Assembly (NCBI RefSeq): GCF_000739575.1
Contig: NZ_BBJO01000003.1
Span: 124,001-188,000 of the forward strand
Source: Halobellus rufus
GTDB taxonomy: Archaea > Halobacteriota > Halobacteria > Halobacteriales > Haloferacaceae
Direction: 5' to 3'
DNA: 64,000 nucleotides
Under the pieces are notes generated by a model. It searched no databases and was not told the origin of the DNA. It was given only the letters and a program-made list of their open reading frames with translations. Position numbers and translations under genes: made by a program. Below are positions 24,547 through 34,907 of the stretch, piece after piece; the first letter of the stretch is position 1; each line of letters starts with the position of its first letter.

Positions 24547-25589
24547 GCACCGCCGGCGGTTCCAACCCCGAGTACGTGACGGCCCGCGTCAGAGCGCGCC
24601 GAAGCGCGCTCTACGGGGACGAAGAGTACCGCAAACTGATTCGGATGGGGCCGGCCGAGATCGCTCGGTTCATGGAGGAGTCCGACTACGAGGACGAGAT
24701 CAACGCCCTCGGCTCGCGGCACTCCGGCGTCGACCTCATCGAGTACGCCCTCAACCGCAACCTCGCGAAGCAGTTCGACGACCTGCTGCGCTGGGCCGAC
24801 GGTCGACTGTACGACCTGATCGCGCGGTACCTGCGGAAGTTCGACGCGTGGAACGTCAAGACGGTCATCCGGGGCATCTACTCCGAGGCCGACCGCGACG
24901 CCATCGCGGACGACCTGATCCGGGCCGGCGAGTTCGACGAGGACCTGCTCGATCAGCTGCTCGACGCGCCGACCATCGAGGACGTCGTCGACCGCCTGTC
25001 GGGGACGATCTTCGGGAACGACCTCGAAGACGCCTACGAGGATTACGAGGACACCGGCGTCCTCGTTCCCCTCGAAAACGCGATCGACAGGACGTACTAC
25101 GAACACCTGCTGGAGGGGCTCGTCGTCGACGAGGCCACCCAGCAGTACCGCGAGTTCCTCGAGGCCGAGATCGACTTCCGGAACGCGCGGAACGCGCTGC
25201 GGCTCGCACAGAGCGGCGCGGACATCGACCCCGCCGACTACTACATCGACGGGGGCTCGCTGTTCACCGCGAGCGAGCTCGCGACGCTGTCGCAGAACCG
25301 CGACGAACTCGTCACGAAGATCCGCGAGTCCAAGTACGGTGACGACCTCTCGGCCGCGCTCGACGAACTCGAGTCCGCGGAGAGCCTCATCAACTTCGAG
25401 CGGGCCCTCGACATCGCCCTGCTCGAGTACACGGACGCGCTCGGGCACGTCTTCCCCCTGTCGATCACGCCGATCGCGTCGTACATCCTCGCGAAGGAGC
25501 GCGAAGTCGACAACATCCGCGCGATCGCGCGCGGACGCGAGGCGGGCCTCCCCGAGGAGCAGATCGAACAGGAGCTGGTGATCCTATGA
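24543..25589 (+). CDS. atpC: A-type ATP synthase subunit C (central stalk funnel)
   Basis: The 348-residue, mostly helical protein joins the central rotor to the c ring (equivalent to V-ATPase subunit d). It shows the [22 protein letters not shown] start and three similar helical repeats. It overlaps atpE and atpF by four bases each (ATGA), typical of a tight operon. Confidence 0.9.
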   Translation: MSTAGGSNPEYVTARVRARRSALYGDEEYRKLIRMGPAEIARFMEESDYEDEINALGSRHSGVDLIEYALNRNLAKQFDDLLRWADGRLYDLIARYLRKFDAWNVKTVIRGIYSEADRDAIADDLIRAGEFDEDLLDQLLDAPTIEDVVDRLSGTIFGNDLEDAYEDYEDTGVLVPLENAIDRTYYEHLLEGLVVDEATQQYREFLEAEIDFRNARNALRLAQSGADIDPADYYIDGGSLFTASELATLSQNRDELVTKIRESKYGDDLSAALDELESAESLINFERALDIALLEYTDALGHVFPLSITPIASYILAKEREVDNIRAIARGREAGLPEEQIEQELVIL

Positions 25590-25912
25590 GCCAGGAGATC
25601 GCCGTCGTCGGCAGTCCGGACTTCACCACCGGGTTCCGCCTCGCGGGCGTCCGGAAGTTCGAGACCGTCGCCGACGACGAGAAGGACGAACAGCTCGACG
25701 AGGCCGTCAGCGGAGTGCTCGAAGACGACGACGTCGGCATCGTGGTGATGCACGACGACGATCTCGAGTACCTCTCGCGGAACGTCCGCAACGACGTCGA
25801 GACCAGCATCGAACCGACGCTGGTCACCCTCGGCGGCGGCGCGGGCGCGGGCGGCCTCCGAGACCAGATCAAGCGAGCCATCGGAATCGATCTGATGGAG
25901 GAGGACAACTAA
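25586..25912 (+). CDS. atpF: A-type ATP synthase subunit F (central stalk)
   Basis: The 108-residue protein has the Rossmann-like fold of subunit F: EIAVVGSPDFTTGFRLAGV at the N-terminus, DDVGIVVMHDDDL in the middle and a C-terminal helix. It binds subunit D in the rotor shaft. It ends three bases before atpA, and its 3' end contains GGAGGAGGA, which can serve as the atpA ribosome site. Confidence 0.92.
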   Translation: MSQEIAVVGSPDFTTGFRLAGVRKFETVADDEKDEQLDEAVSGVLEDDDVGIVVMHDDDLEYLSRNVRNDVETSIEPTLVTLGGGAGAGGLRDQIKRAIGIDLMEEDN

Positions 25913-25915
25913 TTT

Positions 25916-27685
25916 ATGAGTCAGACAGAGCAAGCCGTCCGCGAAGACGGCATCATCGCGAGCGTGAGTGGTCCCGTCGTGACCGCCCGCGATCTCGACG
26001 CCCGAATGAACGACGTCGTCTACGTGGGCGACGAGGGTCTGATGGGCGAAGTCATCGAGATCGAAGGCGACATCACGACGATCCAAGTGTACGAAGAGAC
26101 CTCCGGGATCGGCCCCGGCGAGCCCGTCGAGAACACCGGCGAGCCGCTGAGCGTCGATCTCGGCCCCGGGCTTCTCGACACCATCTACGACGGCGTCCAG
26201 CGTCCGCTGGACGTCCTCGAGGACAAGATGGGGAGCCCCTACCTCGACCGCGGCGTCGACGCGCCGGGGATCGAACTCGACAAGCAGTGGGAGTTCGAGC
26301 CCACCGTCGAGGAGGGCGACGAGGTCGGCCGCGGCGACATCGTCGGCGTCGTCGAGGAGACGATCACCATCGACCACAAGGTGATGGTCCCGCCGGACGC
26401 CCTCGAGGAGGACGAGATGGCGGAAGTCGTCGCCGTCGAGTCGGGGTCGTTCACCGTCGAGGAGACGGTCGTCGAACTCGACAACGGCGAGGACGTCACG
26501 ATGCTGCAGGAGTGGCCGGTCCGCGAGGCCCGACCCACCGTCGAGAAGAAGACCCCGCGGACGCCGCTCGTCTCCGGGCAGCGGATCCTCGACGGCCTGT
26601 TCCCGATCGCGAAGGGCGGGACGGCCGCGATTCCGGGGCCGTTCGGCTCCGGGAAGACGGTCACCCAGCACCAGCTCGCGAAGTACGCCGACGCCGACAT
26701 CATCATCTACGTCGGCTGCGGCGAGCGCGGCAACGAGATGACCGAGGTCATCGACGACTTCCCGGAGCTCGAGGACCCCTCGACCGGGAACCCGCTGATG
26801 GCCCGGACGTCGCTCATCGCGAACACGTCGAACATGCCCGTCGCCGCGCGCGAGTCGTGCGTCTACACGGGAATCACCATCGCGGAGTTCTACCGCGACA
26901 TGGGATACGACGTCGCGCTGATGGCCGACTCCACCTCGCGGTGGGCCGAGGCGATGCGCGAGATCTCCTCCCGACTCGAGGAGATGCCCGGCGAGGAGGG
27001 GTACCCCGCGTACCTCGCCGCCCGGCTCTCGCAGTTCTACGAGCGCGCCGGCTACTTCGAGAACGTCAACGGGACCGAGGGGTCGGTCTCGGCGATCGGC
27101 GCGGTGTCGCCACCGGGCGGCGACTTCTCCGAGCCGGTCACGCAGAACACGCTGCGCATCGTGAAGACGTTCTGGGCGCTCGACGCCGACCTCGCAGAGC
27201 GCCGGCACTTCCCCTCGATCAACTGGAACGAGTCCTACTCGCTGTACAAGGACCAGCTCGACCCCTGGTTCCAGGAGGAAGTCTCCGACGACTGGCCCGA
27301 GAAGCGCCAGTGGGCGGTCGACGTCCTCGACGAGGAGGCCGAACTGCAGGAGATCGTTCAGCTCGTCGGCAAGGACGCGCTGCCGGAGGACCAGCAGCTG
27401 ACGCTGGAAATCGCGCGCTACCTGCGTGAGGCGTACCTCCAGCAGAACGCGTTCCACCCGGTCGACACCTACTGTCCGCCGGAGAAGACGTACCTGATGT
27501 TGACCACGATCGAGACGTTCCACGACGAGGCGTTCGACGCCCTCGAAGCGGGCGTTCCGGTCGAGGAGATCATCGACATCGACTCCGCGCCGCAGATCAA
27601 CCGGATCGGCGTCCAGGAGGACTACGAGGAGTACGTCGAGGAACTCAAATCGGACATCACGGACGAACTCCGGAGTCTCTACTAA
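25916..27685 (+). CDS. atpA: A-type ATP synthase catalytic subunit A
   Basis: This 589-residue catalytic subunit carries the Walker [10 protein letters not shown] at residues ~241-249, the A-type non-homologous insert between ~120 and 190, the [10 protein letters not shown] segment near 340 and the [10 protein letters not shown] glutamate near 268. It forms three catalytic sites with subunit B. No intein is present, unlike in some other haloarchaea and Thermococcales where this gene is a known intein site. Confidence 0.96.
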   Translation: MSQTEQAVREDGIIASVSGPVVTARDLDARMNDVVYVGDEGLMGEVIEIEGDITTIQVYEETSGIGPGEPVENTGEPLSVDLGPGLLDTIYDGVQRPLDVLEDKMGSPYLDRGVDAPGIELDKQWEFEPTVEEGDEVGRGDIVGVVEETITIDHKVMVPPDALEEDEMAEVVAVESGSFTVEETVVELDNGEDVTMLQEWPVREARPTVEKKTPRTPLVSGQRILDGLFPIAKGGTAAIPGPFGSGKTVTQHQLAKYADADIIIYVGCGERGNEMTEVIDDFPELEDPSTGNPLMARTSLIANTSNMPVAARESCVYTGITIAEFYRDMGYDVALMADSTSRWAEAMREISSRLEEMPGEEGYPAYLAARLSQFYERAGYFENVNGTEGSVSAIGAVSPPGGDFSEPVTQNTLRIVKTFWALDADLAERRHFPSINWNESYSLYKDQLDPWFQEEVSDDWPEKRQWAVDVLDEEAELQEIVQLVGKDALPEDQQLTLEIARYLREAYLQQNAFHPVDTYCPPEKTYLMLTTIETFHDEAFDALEAGVPVEEIIDIDSAPQINRIGVQEDYEEYVEELKSDITDELRSLY

Positions 27686-27687
27686 CA

Positions 27688-29115
27688 ATGAAAGAGTACC
27701 AAACTATCACCGAGATCAGCGGCCCGCTGGTGTTCGCCGAGGTCGACGAGGCGATCGGGTACGACGAGATCGTCGAGATCGAGACGGCCCAAGGCGAGAC
27801 GCTGCGCGGTCAGGTGCTCGAATCCTCGGAGGGCGTCGTCGCCATCCAGGTGTTCGAGGGCACCAGCGGTATCGACCAGCACGCATCGGTTCGCTTCCTT
27901 GGCGAGACGATGAAGATGCCCGTCACCGAGGACCTCCTCGGTCGGGTCCTCGACGGTTCCGGCCGACCGATCGACGGCGGCCCGGACATCGTCCCCGAGG
28001 AGCGACAAGACATCGTCGGCGCGGCGATCAACCCCTACTCCCGGGAGTACCCCGAGGAGTTCATCGAGACCGGGGTCTCGGCCATCGACGGGATGAACAC
28101 GCTCGTCCGCGGCCAGAAGCTCCCGATCTTCTCGAGTTCGGGCCAGCCGCACAGCGAACTGGCGATGCAGATCGCCCGGCAGGCCAGCGTGCCCGAGGAG
28201 GAAGAGGGTGAAGGCGAAGGTTCGGAGTTCGCCGTCATCTTCGGCGCGATGGGGATCACGGCCGAGGAGGCCAACGAGTTCATGCAGGACTTCGAGCGCA
28301 CCGGCGCACTGGAGCGCTCCGTGGTCTTCATGAACCTCGCGGACGACCCCGCCGTCGAGCGGACGGTCACCCCGCGGATGGTCCTGACGACGGCGGAGTA
28401 CCTCGCCTTCGAGAAGGACTACCACGTGCTCGTCATCCTGACGGACATGACCAACTACTGCGAGGCGCTCCGCGAGATCGGTGCGGCTCGCGAGGAGGTC
28501 CCGGGCCGACGTGGCTACCCCGGGTACATGTACACCGACCTGGCGCAACTGTACGAGCGCGCCGGCCGGATCGAAGGGCGCGAAGGGTCGGTCACGCAGA
28601 TTCCGATTCTCACGATGCCCGGCGACGACGACACCCACCCGATCCCGGACCTGACGGGGTACATCACGGAGGGGCAGATCTACGTCGACCCCGACCTCAA
28701 CAGTCAGGGACTGCAGCCCCCGGTGAACGTCCTTCCGAGCCTGTCGCGACTGATGGACGACGGCATCGGCGAGGGGCTCACCCGTGCGGATCACGCCGAC
28801 GTCTCCGACCAGATGTACGCGGCGTACGCGGAGGGCGAGGACCTGCGCGACCTCGTGAACATCGTCGGCCGCGAGGCGCTGTCGGAGCGTGACAACAAGT
28901 ACCTCGACTTCGCCGAGCGCTTCGAGGAGGAGTTCATCGACCAGGGCTTCGACACGAACCGCGAACTCGAAGAGACGCTCGAGATCGGCTGGGAACTCCT
29001 CTCGATGCTGCCGAAGGAGGAACTCAACCGCGTCGACGAGGACTTCATCGAGGAGTACTACCACGAGGACGCGACCGACGCCGACAACACCGAAACCGAA
29101 GCGACGGCCGACTGA
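27688..29115 (+). CDS. atpB: A-type ATP synthase regulatory subunit B
   Basis: The 475-residue non-catalytic nucleotide-binding subunit shows the expected degenerate P-loop ([14 protein letters not shown] near 145-158), [19 protein letters not shown] and [14 protein letters not shown], and an acidic Thr/Glu C-terminal tail. It follows atpA by 2 bp. In typical haloarchaeal operons atpD comes next; here four bacteriorhodopsin-related genes intervene. Confidence 0.95.
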   Translation: MKEYQTITEISGPLVFAEVDEAIGYDEIVEIETAQGETLRGQVLESSEGVVAIQVFEGTSGIDQHASVRFLGETMKMPVTEDLLGRVLDGSGRPIDGGPDIVPEERQDIVGAAINPYSREYPEEFIETGVSAIDGMNTLVRGQKLPIFSSSGQPHSELAMQIARQASVPEEEEGEGEGSEFAVIFGAMGITAEEANEFMQDFERTGALERSVVFMNLADDPAVERTVTPRMVLTTAEYLAFEKDYHVLVILTDMTNYCEALREIGAAREEVPGRRGYPGYMYTDLAQLYERAGRIEGREGSVTQIPILTMPGDDDTHPIPDLTGYITEGQIYVDPDLNSQGLQPPVNVLPSLSRLMDDGIGEGLTRADHADVSDQMYAAYAEGEDLRDLVNIVGREALSERDNKYLDFAERFEEEFIDQGFDTNRELEETLEIGWELLSMLPKEELNRVDEDFIEEYYHEDATDADNTETEATAD

Positions 29116-29156
29116 TCGGTCGACCGCTCGTCGGCGGATCGATCGAGCCGGATTCG

Positions 29157-29162
29157 TTTTTT
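29157..29162 (+). terminator. T-run possible terminator after atpB
   Basis: Six T residues (29157-29162) in a GC-rich context 42 bp past the atpB stop fit archaeal oligo-T termination. If used, transcription from the atpH promoter would stop here, before bat. Confidence 0.35.
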
Positions 29163-29237
29163 GCGTCGTTCGTGTGCTCTCCCGTCTCGACAGCGTCCGC
29201 CAAAAGCCGTACGCTTGGGTCGGAAACGGCCACACGC

Positions 29238-29245
29238 GTTTTATT
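29238..29245 (+). promoter_or_regulatory. TATA box of bat
   Basis: GTTTTATT (29238-29245) lies 22-29 bp upstream of the bat ATG (29267), implying a leaderless transcript that starts independently of the ATP synthase genes. Confidence 0.5.
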
Positions 29246-29266
29246 CCTGTGATCCCGTGTCATCGT

Positions 29267-30958
29267 ATGGCGCGAGGGGCGGAACCGAGCGAGCGGACGC
29301 CTACGACGGGGTCTCAGCCCGTCGACGAAGCGGACACGAAACTCCAGTCTGCGAGCACCGACGCCGTCGACGAGGCGCTGAAGACGCGCGCGATGGACGA
29401 AGCGCCGGTCGGAATCACCATCGCGGACGCGACGAAGCCCGATCAGCCGCTCGTGTACGCCAACGCCGCCTTCGAGCGGATCACCGGCTACCCGCCGACG
29501 TACGCGGTGGGTCGAAACTGTCGGTTTCTGCAGGGGGAAGCCACTCGCGAGAAGCCGGTCAGGCGGATGCGCGCAGCGATCGAAGAGGAGCGCGCGACGA
29601 CCGTCGTCCTCAGAAACTACCGGCGGAACGGCGAGCAGTTCTGGAACGAGGTGACGATCGCGCCGCTCCGCGATGAGTCGGGGGCAGTCGCCTACTACGT
29701 GGGATTCCAACAGGACGTCACGCGCCGCAAGCGGGCCGAGCAGGCGGCGGCGAACAGGGCCGAGCGGATCGAGCGCGAGCGGACCGCCCAGGAACGGCTC
29801 CTCGATCGGCTCGACGGGGTCGTCGCGGACGTCACCGAGTCCGTGACGCGGGCGACCTCAAGAGCCGAGTTGGAACGCGGGGTCACTCAGAGCATCGCGG
29901 ACACGTACGCGGGGGCGTGGCTCGGGACGTACGACCCGGCGAGCGAGACGGTCGTCCCGGAAGTCTGTGCCGGCGTGGTCGATCCCGACGTCGTGGGGCG
30001 TCAGTTCTCCGTGGCCGAGTCGACCGCCACCCCGGCGGCGGAAATCGAAGCCGTCGAAACCGCCGTCGCCGGCGCGCTCGACGCGCAGTACGTCCACATC
30101 GAACCGATCGAAAGGGCGGGTGTCGAGGCGTCTGCGGTCGCCGGCGTGCCGTTACACTTCGGGACGGCGACCTACGGCGCTGTCGCGGTGTACGTGGCGA
30201 CCGAGGACTTCCACACCCACGAGCGGGCCGTCTTGACCGCACTCGGTCGGACGGTCGCAACCGGCATCAACGCGATCGAGAGCCGTCGAACGCGCCACGG
30301 CGAGGAGGTTATCGAAGTCCAACTCGGAGTCGAGGCCCATCCCGTGGTAGCGCTCGCGTCCGCGTTGGACTGCCGACTGCGGTACGTCGGGACCGTCGGC
30401 GATCGCGAGGTCACGTCGCTGCTGTTCGAGGTCGGCGACGGGGACGGCCTCGACGCGGAGGCGGTGCGCGCTGCGGCCGCTCGCCGAGGGGTGACGATCC
30501 ACGCCGTACTCGCCACGGAGACGGACGTGCCGGTGGTCGAACTGTCGGTCGACGACGGCTCGTTCCGCGCGCTGCTGGCCGATCACAGCGGGGAGGTAAC
30601 CGAGTGGACTGCGGAGGCGGGCCTCGCGCGGGTGACCGTCGAGGTCGGCAGAGAGCCCCTCGCCCAGTCGTTCGCCGACACCGCGCTGGAACAGTTCGAG
30701 GCCGCGGAACTGATCGGGTACCGCCGCCGAGAGCGCCGGGCGGAGACCCAACGCGAGTTCGTCGCCGACCTCCGGTCGCGACTGACCGACCGCCAGCACG
30801 CCGCGTTAGTCCGCGCCTACACGACGGGCTACTTCGAGTGGCCCCACGAGACCAGCGGGGACGAGATCGCCGAGTCGATGGGCGTCTGTCGGTCGACGTT
30901 CCACCAGCACCTCCGCGCGGCACAGCGAAAACTCGCGGCTGCGGTGCTGGAAGGATAG
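29267..30958 (+). CDS. bat: Bat-like bacterioopsin activator with LOV-type PAS, GAF and HTH-10 domains
   Basis: This 563-residue regulator has a PAS domain (~42-160) carrying the LOV flavin signature GRNCRFLQG with C85, the cysteine that forms the light-induced adduct in LOV photoreceptors. A GAF domain follows (~170-330), then the Bat-family middle region (~340-490) and a C-terminal HTH-10 (~495-560, [20 protein letters not shown] ... [18 protein letters not shown]). It sits directly upstream of bop, as in other haloarchaea. Bat in Halobacterium activates bop and related genes under low oxygen and light; blue-light sensing by the LOV domain is inferred from the residue pattern. Confidence 0.9.
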   Translation: MARGAEPSERTPTTGSQPVDEADTKLQSASTDAVDEALKTRAMDEAPVGITIADATKPDQPLVYANAAFERITGYPPTYAVGRNCRFLQGEATREKPVRRMRAAIEEERATTVVLRNYRRNGEQFWNEVTIAPLRDESGAVAYYVGFQQDVTRRKRAEQAAANRAERIERERTAQERLLDRLDGVVADVTESVTRATSRAELERGVTQSIADTYAGAWLGTYDPASETVVPEVCAGVVDPDVVGRQFSVAESTATPAAEIEAVETAVAGALDAQYVHIEPIERAGVEASAVAGVPLHFGTATYGAVAVYVATEDFHTHERAVLTALGRTVATGINAIESRRTRHGEEVIEVQLGVEAHPVVALASALDCRLRYVGTVGDREVTSLLFEVGDGDGLDAEAVRAAAARRGVTIHAVLATETDVPVVELSVDDGSFRALLADHSGEVTEWTAEAGLARVTVEVGREPLAQSFADTALEQFEAAELIGYRRRERRAETQREFVADLRSRLTDRQHAALVRAYTTGYFEWPHETSGDEIAESMGVCRSTFHQHLRAAQRKLAAAVLEG

Positions 30959-30987
30959 CACGCCGACCGCCGCGGATCCGCGCCGTC

Positions 30988-31002
30988 CCCAACTGGTTGT
31001 GT
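30988..31002 (+). promoter_or_regulatory. Possible bop upstream activator site (reverse orientation)
   Basis: CCCAACTGGTTGTGT, centred about 49 bp upstream of the bop ATG, resembles the reverse complement of the bop UAS known from Halobacterium (ACC-n-n-actag-TT-n-GG). The spacing fits binding of a Bat-type activator just upstream of the TATA region. The TATA box itself is weak here, consistent with an activator-dependent promoter. Confidence 0.4.
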
Positions 31003-31043
31003 ACGTCGCTTACCACGTCTCCCCTCCTACGCTAAGGCGTACT

Positions 31044-31790
31044 ATGCCACAACCCGGAAGCGAAGGAATCTGGCTCTGGATCGGCACGCTCGGAATGTTC
31101 CTGGGGATGCTGTACTTCATCGCCAGGGGCTGGGGCGAAACTGACAGGCGGCGACAGGAGTTCTACATCGTCACGATATTCATCACCGCCATCGCGTTCG
31201 TGAACTACCTCGCGATGGCGCTCGGCTTCGGGCTGACGACGGTGACGGTCGCCGGCGAGGAGTTACCGATCTACTGGGCGCGATACACGGACTGGTTCTT
31301 CACCACGCCGCTGCTGCTGATCGACCTCGGCCTGCTCGCCGGGGCGAACCGGAACCAACTCGCCTCGCTGGTCGGACTGGATATGCTGATGATCGGGACC
31401 GGGGCCGTCGCGACGCTGTCTGCCGGCCCCGGGATGTTCTCCGAGGGCGCGCGCCGGCTGATCTGGTGGGGCGTCTCGACGGGGTTCCTGCTGGTGCTCC
31501 TGTATATGCTGTACGGATCCTTAGACGAGAAGGCCAGCCAGCTCTCCGGAGCCGCCGCGAGCACGTTCAGTCGGCTCCGGACGCTGATCGTCGTGGTCTG
31601 GCTGATCTATCCCGTCTGGTGGATCGTCGGCACCGAGGGACTCCGTCTCCTCCCGCTGACGATCGAGACGGCCGGATTTATGGTGTTAGACCTCGTCGCC
31701 AAGGTCGGATTCGGCATCATCCTGTTGTCGAGCCGCGAGGTGCTGGACGCCGCGGGTGCGACCGCGACCAGCGCCGAACCGGCGGACTGA
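31044..31790 (+). CDS. bop: Bacteriorhodopsin (cruxrhodopsin-like light-driven proton pump)
   Basis: The 248-residue retinal protein has seven helices. All proton-pump residues are present: R80, D83 and D94 (equivalents of R82, D85 and D96), T87-T88 next to them, E198 and E208 of the proton-release group, D216 and the Schiff-base lysine K220. The ARYTDW and [16 protein letters not shown] segments closely resemble cruxrhodopsins. The D94 proton donor and the D83 acceptor identify an outward proton pump rather than a chloride pump or sensor. It feeds proton-motive force to the ATP synthase encoded on both sides. Confidence 0.97.
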   Translation: MPQPGSEGIWLWIGTLGMFLGMLYFIARGWGETDRRRQEFYIVTIFITAIAFVNYLAMALGFGLTTVTVAGEELPIYWARYTDWFFTTPLLLIDLGLLAGANRNQLASLVGLDMLMIGTGAVATLSAGPGMFSEGARRLIWWGVSTGFLLVLLYMLYGSLDEKASQLSGAAASTFSRLRTLIVVVWLIYPVWWIVGTEGLRLLPLTIETAGFMVLDLVAKVGFGIILLSSREVLDAAGATATSAEPAD

Positions 31791-31847
31791 CGCCGTCGAG
31801 TCGTCCCGCCCGCTCGCTCCCCGTTCGGCGTTCGGAGACCCAACCCG

Positions 31848-32726
31848 ATGAGCACGCTCACGTACCTACAGTTTCACTTCGCGTTCGTCGTCCCCGCAGT
31901 GTTGCTGTTGGCCGCGACTGGGTTCGTGAGTCGGTCGCACATCCCCGAGCGGCTTCGGGCGCGGCTCACCGGATGGCGTGAGTACTGGGGCGGCGTCGCC
32001 ATCGTCACCGTCGTCGCGCTGGCGTACACGACGCCGTGGGACAACTTCCTGATCGGCCGCGGCGTCTGGTGGTACGGCGAAGCGGCGACGGTCGCGACGA
32101 TCTGGCGCGCCCCCGTCGAGGAGTACCTGTTCATCCTGGTCCAACCGCTGTTTACCGCGCTGTGGCTTGCGCACCTCTCGGTGCGCCCGTCGTGGCCGGC
32201 GGCCTCGCACCCGCGTCGGGACCGGGCGCTGGCCGTCGCGGCCGCCGTCGCGGTCGGGGCCGTCGGGTGGCGGTTGCTTGCGACCGACGCGACCTTTTAT
32301 CTCGGCGCGATCCTCGCGTGGGCCGCGCCGGTGCTGGCCCTGCAGTGGGCCGTCGGAGCCCCGCAGCTGTGGGCTCGTCGGCGAACGGTCGCGCTGGGGA
32401 CGCTCGTTCCGGCGACGTACCTGTGTCTGGCCGACCGGATCGCCATCGAGTACGGCATCTGGATCATCGCCGAGCAGTACACGACGGGCCTGACGGTTCT
32501 CGGACTCCCCGTCGAGGAGGCGACGTTCTTCCTCGTGACGAACCTCTTCGTCGTGCAGGGGCTGCTCCTGTACCGGCTGGTGATCGCGCGGTGGGACGGG
32601 GAGTCCGCATCAGACCGAGATGTCACCGATTCGACGGCGGGTCGCACAGTCGAGCGAAGCCACCGGGCGGACGTCGACACCGCCCCCGCGGATCGCCTGG
32701 CGGGGGAAGCGAACGGCGATGAGTGA
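31848..32726 (+). CDS. crtY: Lycopene beta-cyclase (fused CrtYc-CrtYd type)
   Basis: This 292-residue membrane enzyme has two lycopene-cyclase half-domains, each with the P-x-E-E motif: APVEEYLFI near residue 87 and GLPVEEATFF near 222. It converts lycopene to beta-carotene, the precursor of retinal. It lies 57 bp after bop and overlaps brp by 8 bp, so lycopene cyclisation and cleavage are translationally coupled. The tail beyond ~250 is charged and probably cytoplasmic. Confidence 0.92.
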   Translation: MSTLTYLQFHFAFVVPAVLLLAATGFVSRSHIPERLRARLTGWREYWGGVAIVTVVALAYTTPWDNFLIGRGVWWYGEAATVATIWRAPVEEYLFILVQPLFTALWLAHLSVRPSWPAASHPRRDRALAVAAAVAVGAVGWRLLATDATFYLGAILAWAAPVLALQWAVGAPQLWARRRTVALGTLVPATYLCLADRIAIEYGIWIIAEQYTTGLTVLGLPVEEATFFLVTNLFVVQGLLLYRLVIARWDGESASDRDVTDSTAGRTVERSHRADVDTAPADRLAGEANGDE

Positions 32727-33843
32727 ATCGGCAGCGGAGAGCCGATCAACTAGGGGTAGCGACGACCGGGTCCACGGCCGTCCCCCGCTGCTCCGACCGA
32801 TCGTGCTCGCCGTCGGCGGCTATCCCGCCTGGGTCGGCATCGCCTCCGTACTGGCCGTCGTCGCAATCGTCGAGGTCGGTGGCACCGGAATCGGAGCGAC
32901 GCTGCCGACGTGGGCTCGCTACCTCCCGCTCGCGGCCAGCCTCGTGCTGTTCGGGCTTCCGCACGGCGCGGTCGACCACCTCGCTCCCGCGCGGGCCGCC
33001 GGTCAGCGTCCGAGCGTCCGATGGCTGCTGAGTGTTGGGGTTGTCTACCTCGTTCTCGGCGTCGCCTACGCCGCGGTGTGGTTTCTCTCTCCGGTCGCCG
33101 CGGCCGCGGCGTTCATCGCGATGACGTGGTTCCACTGGGGGCAGGGCGACCTCTACGCGCTCGACGGCCTCGGCGCCGATCACCTCGACGACCGGCGCCT
33201 CCGATTCGGCTCGCTCGTGGTTCGCGGCGGGCTCCCGATGTTGGTTCCGCTGGTCGGTCACCCCGAAGCGTACCGGGCCGTCGTCGACTCGTGGGTGGCC
33301 CTGTTCGGCTCCTCGCTCGACGCGGCGTGGCTCGTGTCGCCGACGGTCCGCACGGGGCTCGGCGTCGGGTTCGCGCTCGTGACGGTCGGGACGCTGCTCG
33401 CGGGTCGGCGGCGCGCCGGTAGCGGGGACACGGCGTGGCGACTCGACGCCGCGGAGACGGCGCTGCTGTGGGCGTTCTTCCTCGTCGTGCCGCCGATCTT
33501 CGCGGTCGGCGTGTACTTCTGTGTGTGGCACTCGCTGCGACACATCGCTCGGCTGGTCGCCGTCGATCCGGCGTCGCGGCGGGCGTTCGACGAGCGGGGA
33601 ACCGCGGCGGCGCTGGGGCGGACCGGACTGGACGCGCTGCCGCTGACGGTCGTCGCGCTCGCCACGTTGCTCGCGGTCGGCGTGATCAGCGGAGTCGAAC
33701 CGAACACGCAGGCGGGGCAGGAGGCGGCCGCCGCGCTGTATCTGGTGTTCATCTCGGTGCTGACGCTGCCGCACGTCGCGATCGTCACCTGGATGGACTG
33801 GGTTGAGAACGCCGGTGTGGCCCGAATCCGGGGCGAACAGTAA
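32719..33843 (+). CDS. brp: Brp/Blh family beta-carotene 15,15'-dioxygenase
   Basis: The 374-residue multi-pass enzyme cleaves beta-carotene to two retinals. Conserved histidine motifs for the iron site are seen: PHGAVDH near residue 78, TWFHWGQGD near 135, CVWHSLRHIA near 272 and LPHVAIVTWMD near 353. Its ATG lies inside the end of crtY. Thus the cluster makes chromophore for the bop product. The gene ends 36 bp before atpD. Confidence 0.92.
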   Translation: MSESAAESRSTRGSDDRVHGRPPLLRPIVLAVGGYPAWVGIASVLAVVAIVEVGGTGIGATLPTWARYLPLAASLVLFGLPHGAVDHLAPARAAGQRPSVRWLLSVGVVYLVLGVAYAAVWFLSPVAAAAAFIAMTWFHWGQGDLYALDGLGADHLDDRRLRFGSLVVRGGLPMLVPLVGHPEAYRAVVDSWVALFGSSLDAAWLVSPTVRTGLGVGFALVTVGTLLAGRRRAGSGDTAWRLDAAETALLWAFFLVVPPIFAVGVYFCVWHSLRHIARLVAVDPASRRAFDERGTAAALGRTGLDALPLTVVALATLLAVGVISGVEPNTQAGQEAAAALYLVFISVLTLPHVAIVTWMDWVENAGVARIRGEQ

Positions 33844-33879
33844 AAGGTTAACAGCCTCGGTCCACTAGCCTCCTACAAG

Positions 33880-34563
33880 ATGGCCGAAGACGTCAAACCG
33901 ACTCGGAAAAATCTGATGGCGATCGAGGATCGGATCCAACTGTCCGAACGGGGCCACGACACGCTCGAACAGAAGCGTGACGGCCTCATTATGGAGTTTA
34001 TGGACATTCTGGATCAGGCCCAGGACGTCCGTTCGGAGCTCGACGAGAACTACCAGACCGCCCAGGAGAAGATCAACATGGCGCGGGCGATGGAGGGCGA
34101 CGTCGCCGTCCGCGGTGCCGCGGCGGCGCTGAAAGAGCACCCCGAGATCACCACCCAGTCGAAGAACATCATGGGCGTCGTCGTCCCGCAGATCGAGTCC
34201 TCGCGGGTGAAGAAGAGCCTCGATCAGCGCGGCTACGGCCTGCTCGGCTCCTCGGCGCGGATCGACGAGGCCGCCGACGCCTACGAGGAACTCTTGGAGA
34301 CGATCATCCTCGCCGCGGAGGTCGAGACCGCGATGAAGAAGATGCTCACGGAGATCGAGACGACCAAGCGACGCGTCAACGCCTTGGAGTTCAAGCTCCT
34401 GCCGGAACTGTACGAGAACAAGGAGTACATCGAGCAGAAGCTCGAAGAGCAGGAGCGCGAGGAGATCTTCCGACTGAAGAAGATCAAGAACAAGAAGGAA
34501 GAAGAAGAGAAGGCGGAGAAGGAAGCCGAGGAAGCGGCCGCCGCGGCCCCCGCGGACGACTGA
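33880..34563 (+). CDS. atpD: A-type ATP synthase subunit D (central stalk)
   Basis: The 227-residue protein forms the rotor shaft: two long coiled-coil helices (start ~10-75 and ~150-205) with [35 protein letters not shown] near 165 and a Lys/Glu then Ala-rich tail. It is the last ATP synthase gene, separated from atpB by 4.8 kb containing bat-bop-crtY-brp. TAAAAGGTTA at 33841-33850, overlapping the brp stop, could be a TATA box for it. Balanced expression with the rest of the operon requires either read-through or this promoter. Confidence 0.93.
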   Translation: MAEDVKPTRKNLMAIEDRIQLSERGHDTLEQKRDGLIMEFMDILDQAQDVRSELDENYQTAQEKINMARAMEGDVAVRGAAAALKEHPEITTQSKNIMGVVVPQIESSRVKKSLDQRGYGLLGSSARIDEAADAYEELLETIILAAEVETAMKKMLTEIETTKRRVNALEFKLLPELYENKEYIEQKLEEQEREEIFRLKKIKNKKEEEEKAEKEAEEAAAAAPADD

Positions 34564-34700
34564 CGCCGCGAGTTCCAGCCCGCGTGCTGTACCGTCCGAG
34601 TCGAACGCCTTCGGCCACGCTTTTCGCGACGTTCACGGGAACCAAGAGCCACCGCCGTACGCCGCGGGGGTCGCTCCCACGCCGTCACCAGATGATAAGT

Positions 34701-34708
34701 CTTAATTA
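34701..34708 (+). promoter_or_regulatory. TATA-like box for the tRNA-Asp pair
   Basis: CTTAATTA lies about 31-38 bp upstream of the first tRNA-Asp. It is the most AT-rich stretch of the region and well placed as the promoter of the tandem tRNAs. Confidence 0.5.
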
Positions 34709-34738
34709 GACTACCGGGCTACCAGGAGATGGAGCAAG

Positions 34739-34811
34739 GCCCGGGTGGTGTAGTGGCCCATCATACGACCCTGTCACGGTCGTGACGCGGGTTCAAATCC
34801 CGCCTCGGGCG
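34739..34811 (+). tRNA. tRNA-Asp (anticodon GTC), first copy
   Basis: The acceptor stem GCCCGGG pairs with CTCGGGC, the anticodon stem CGACC/GGTCG encloses CTGTCAC with anticodon GTC, and the T arm is GCGGGTTCAAATCCCGC. The length is 73 nt with discriminator G. No CCA is encoded. Confidence 0.95.
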
Positions 34812-34834
34812 CTTCGTGTTTTGCTCCGATGGAT

Positions 34835-34907
34835 GCCCGGATGGTGTAGTGGCCCATCATACGACCCTGTCACGGTCGTGACGCGGGTTCAAATCCCGCT
34901 CCGGGCG
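34835..34907 (+). tRNA. tRNA-Asp (anticodon GTC), second copy
   Basis: It is nearly identical to the copy 96 bp before; the differences lie in the acceptor stem (GCCCGGA/TCCGGGC) and are compensated. A 23-bp spacer separates the two, so they are probably one transcript. Confidence 0.95.

Noticed and set aside
25241-27688. 815-codon open frame antisense to atpA/atpF
   Set aside because: It mirrors atpA in another frame; GC-rich codon bias keeps antisense frames open. The translation is repetitive Arg/Asp/Val/Leu with no family motif.
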